Positions 6,356 to 7,987 of a stretch of DNA of 7,987 nt are shown piece by piece (the stretch's first letter is position 1; each line of letters starts with the position of its first letter). The position numbers were made by a program, and so were the translations under genes. Origin of the DNA: an uncultured Actinomycetes bacterium. Lineage in GTDB: Bacteria > Actinomycetota > Thermoleophilia > Miltoncostaeales > Miltoncostaeaceae. Under the pieces are notes generated by a model. The model saw only the letters and a list, made by a program, of their open reading frames with translations, was not told where the DNA came from and did not search any database. The DNA lies in contig CAIYRJ010000329.1 in the NCBI GenBank assembly GCA_903928615.1, positions 1 through 7,987 of the forward strand, read 5' to 3'.

Positions 6356-7987
6356 ATGAGCACGTCCACCGGTTCGCGGCACATGCGACGCAAGGTCATG
6401 CCGATCGTCGCGATCGCCGCGGCAGGCGCCGCTGTCGGCGGCATCGCCGTCCTCGCGGGGTGCGGCAGCACCGCCTCCGCCGGCTCCGCGCCGGCGTCGA
6501 TCGCGGGCTACATCCCCGCCTCGAGCCCGCTGTACGTGCAGGTATCCACCGACACCGCCGGCACGCAGTGGACCAACCTCAACCGCCTCGGCAAGCTCTT
6601 CCCGGGCTTCGGTGAGATGCGCGCCGAGCTCGACAAGGCGCTGGCCCGCGAGGGCATCGAGTGGGACACGGAGCTGAAGCCGCTGCTGGGTGAGTCGGCC
6701 GCCGTCGCCGTCACCGAGGTGCCCGAGACCGAGTCCGTCCTCAAGGGCGCGCTCACCGACCCGGCCGGCGCCGTGGGCCGCGCCGCCGCGAAGGCCGCCG
6801 ACCAGCCGATGATGGCGGTCATGCAGATCGCCGCCGGGAAGTCCGCCGACATCAAGGCGCTCATCACGCAGGCGCCCGGCGGGATGAAGGAGACCGGCAC
6901 CCGCGACGGGGCCACCCTCTACGCCGACGCCACGATGGGCACGTACGCCGCGGTCACCGACGAGTCGCTCATCCTGGGATCCACCGAGGACGTCGTCAAC
7001 AAGGCGCTCGAGGTGAAGGCCGCCGGGGGTGAGGCCGCCCTCTCCGGCGTGTTCCGCTTCAACGAGGCGCTCTCGCTGCTGCCCGACGACGTGTTCGCCA
7101 TGGGCTACGTGAACGTCGAGGAGGCCGGCAAGGCCGCGTCCGAGATCCTCCCGCAGGTCGGCGACCTCGCCGGCGGGCAGATCACCGGGGCCGCTGCCAT
7201 GTCCGTCACGGCGCAGCCCGACGGCCTGCGCATGAAGGCCGTCCTCGTGGACGCCCCGCAGGCCGCCCAGCAGACGCCCTACACGCCCACGCTCACCGCG
7301 CAGGCACCCGCCGATTCCATCGCCTACCTGGGCTTCAACCGCCTCGCCGACACCGTGCAGCGCGCCGTCACGGCCGCCTCCAGCGCGGGGTCCGAGGACA
7401 CCAAGAAGCAGGTCGAGGCCCTCACCAGCCAGCTGCCCCTGCTGCTGGGCGTGAACGCCGAGGACCTCCGCAACCTCACCGGCGGCGAGCACGCCGTGGT
7501 GGTGGGCGCCACGGGCAAGGAGCCCGAGGCCGCGCTCGCCCTCCAGGTGAAGAACGGCGAGCAGGCCACCGAGAGCCTCACCGCGCTGTCGCGGTCGGTG
7601 CCGGTGGTGCTCAACCAGTTCGCTCCCGGCGACATCAAGGTGGGCAAGGCCACTCCGTTCTCCGAGAGCGGCGTCAAGGGCCAGGTCATCCCCGCGGACG
7701 ACATGTCGGTCGCGTGGGGCGTGCGGGGCGAGCTCGCAGCGATCGGCAACGGTGCCAAGGCCGTGGCCTCCGTGCTCGCACCCCGCGGGGCGGCCAATTC
7801 ACTCGCCGCCACGCAGGGCTTCAAGGCGGCCACGCAGGGCATGCCGGCGCAGGTGACCGGCCTCGCCTACATCGACGTGCGCAAGGCCGTGCCGGTGCTC
7901 GCCGCGAACGGTGCCTTCGAGGGCAAGGATGGCGCGAAGAAGCGGGCCAACATCGCGCCGTTCACCCAGATCGCCGCATGGGCGACC
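6356..7987 (+). CDS. Predicted lipoprotein resembling DUF3352 (C-terminus beyond right edge)
   Basis: I read 544 codons without a stop before the window ends. Residues 1-36 form a lipoprotein signal peptide: basic RRK (11-13), a hydrophobic Ala/Val/Ile/Gly core (14-32) and the lipobox LAGC with Cys36, so the protein should be lipid-anchored on the outer face of the membrane. The mature part resembles DUF3352 proteins of actinobacteria, with IPASSPLYVQV (53-63), FPGF (82-85), LKPLLGESAAVAV (107-119) and YVNVEEA (251-257). A second copy of the same pattern occurs in the same order at about 317-517, so the protein looks like a tandem duplication of one alpha/beta module. No enzymatic motif is visible and the function is unknown. 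The DUF3352 call rests on recognised pattern, not on a search. The gene has its own Shine-Dalgarno site and is separated from the operon by 127 bases. Confidence 0.8.
   Translation, partial: MSTSTGSRHMRRKVMPIVAIAAAGAAVGGIAVLAGCGSTASAGSAPASIAGYIPASSPLYVQVSTDTAGTQWTNLNRLGKLFPGFGEMRAELDKALAREGIEWDTELKPLLGESAAVAVTEVPETESVLKGALTDPAGAVGRAAAKAADQPMMAVMQIAAGKSADIKALITQAPGGMKETGTRDGATLYADATMGTYAAVTDESLILGSTEDVVNKALEVKAAGGEAALSGVFRFNEALSLLPDDVFAMGYVNVEEAGKAASEILPQVGDLAGGQITGAAAMSVTAQPDGLRMKAVLVDAPQAAQQTPYTPTLTAQAPADSIAYLGFNRLADTVQRAVTAASSAGSEDTKKQVEALTSQLPLLLGVNAEDLRNLTGGEHAVVVGATGKEPEAALALQVKNGEQATESLTALSRSVPVVLNQFAPGDIKVGKATPFSESGVKGQVIPADDMSVAWGVRGELAAIGNGAKAVASVLAPRGAANSLAATQGFKAATQGMPAQVTGLAYIDVRKAVPVLAANGAFEGKDGAKKRANIAPFTQIAAWAT

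Noticed and set aside
6332..7492. 386-codon minus-strand open frame opposite the lipoprotein
   Set aside because: Its composition is low-complexity Gly/Arg/His/Val. The plus strand has a Shine-Dalgarno site, signal peptide and repeat structure, so this is a shadow.

Overview
The window is very GC-rich, gene-dense bacterial chromosome with codons ending almost always in G or C. It most resembles a high-GC actinobacterium. The GpsA and Der sequences and a lipoprotein resembling DUF3352 fit that phylum, possibly the class Thermoleophilia. That class-level placement is inference from general appearance, not a search.

Layout. On the minus strand from about 1001 leftward runs the N-terminal 333 codons of a RecQ-family DNA helicase, cut off by the window edge. 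A 56-base divergent gap (1002-1057) separates it from a plus-strand block of five genes: aroA (EPSP synthase), cmk (cytidylate kinase), a PlsC-type acyltransferase, der (double-GTPase ribosome assembly factor) and gpsA (glycerol-3-phosphate dehydrogenase). Each gene overlaps the next by exactly 4 bases (ATGA three times, GTGA once), so they almost certainly form one translationally coupled operon. After a 127-base gap a separate gene with a strong Shine-Dalgarno site encodes a lipoprotein of the DUF3352 type. It runs off the right edge after 544 codons.

Function. The operon is a housekeeping set. AroA feeds chorismate and aromatic amino-acid synthesis. Cmk supplies CDP/dCDP for nucleic acids and CDP-activated lipids. 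GpsA makes sn-glycerol 3-phosphate and the PlsC-like enzyme acylates its derivatives toward phosphatidic acid. Der matures the 50S ribosomal subunit. The common theme is growth-linked biosynthesis.

I found no mobile element, CRISPR array, tRNA, rRNA or integration scar, and no convincing undescribed system. The points most worth a second look are the internal two-fold repeat in the lipoprotein, possible leaderless promoters in the recQ/aroA gap, an N-terminal arm on RecQ, an unusual Gln in the AroA substrate loop, near-identical sequences at successive operon junctions, and a four-tryptophan run in the acyltransferase.
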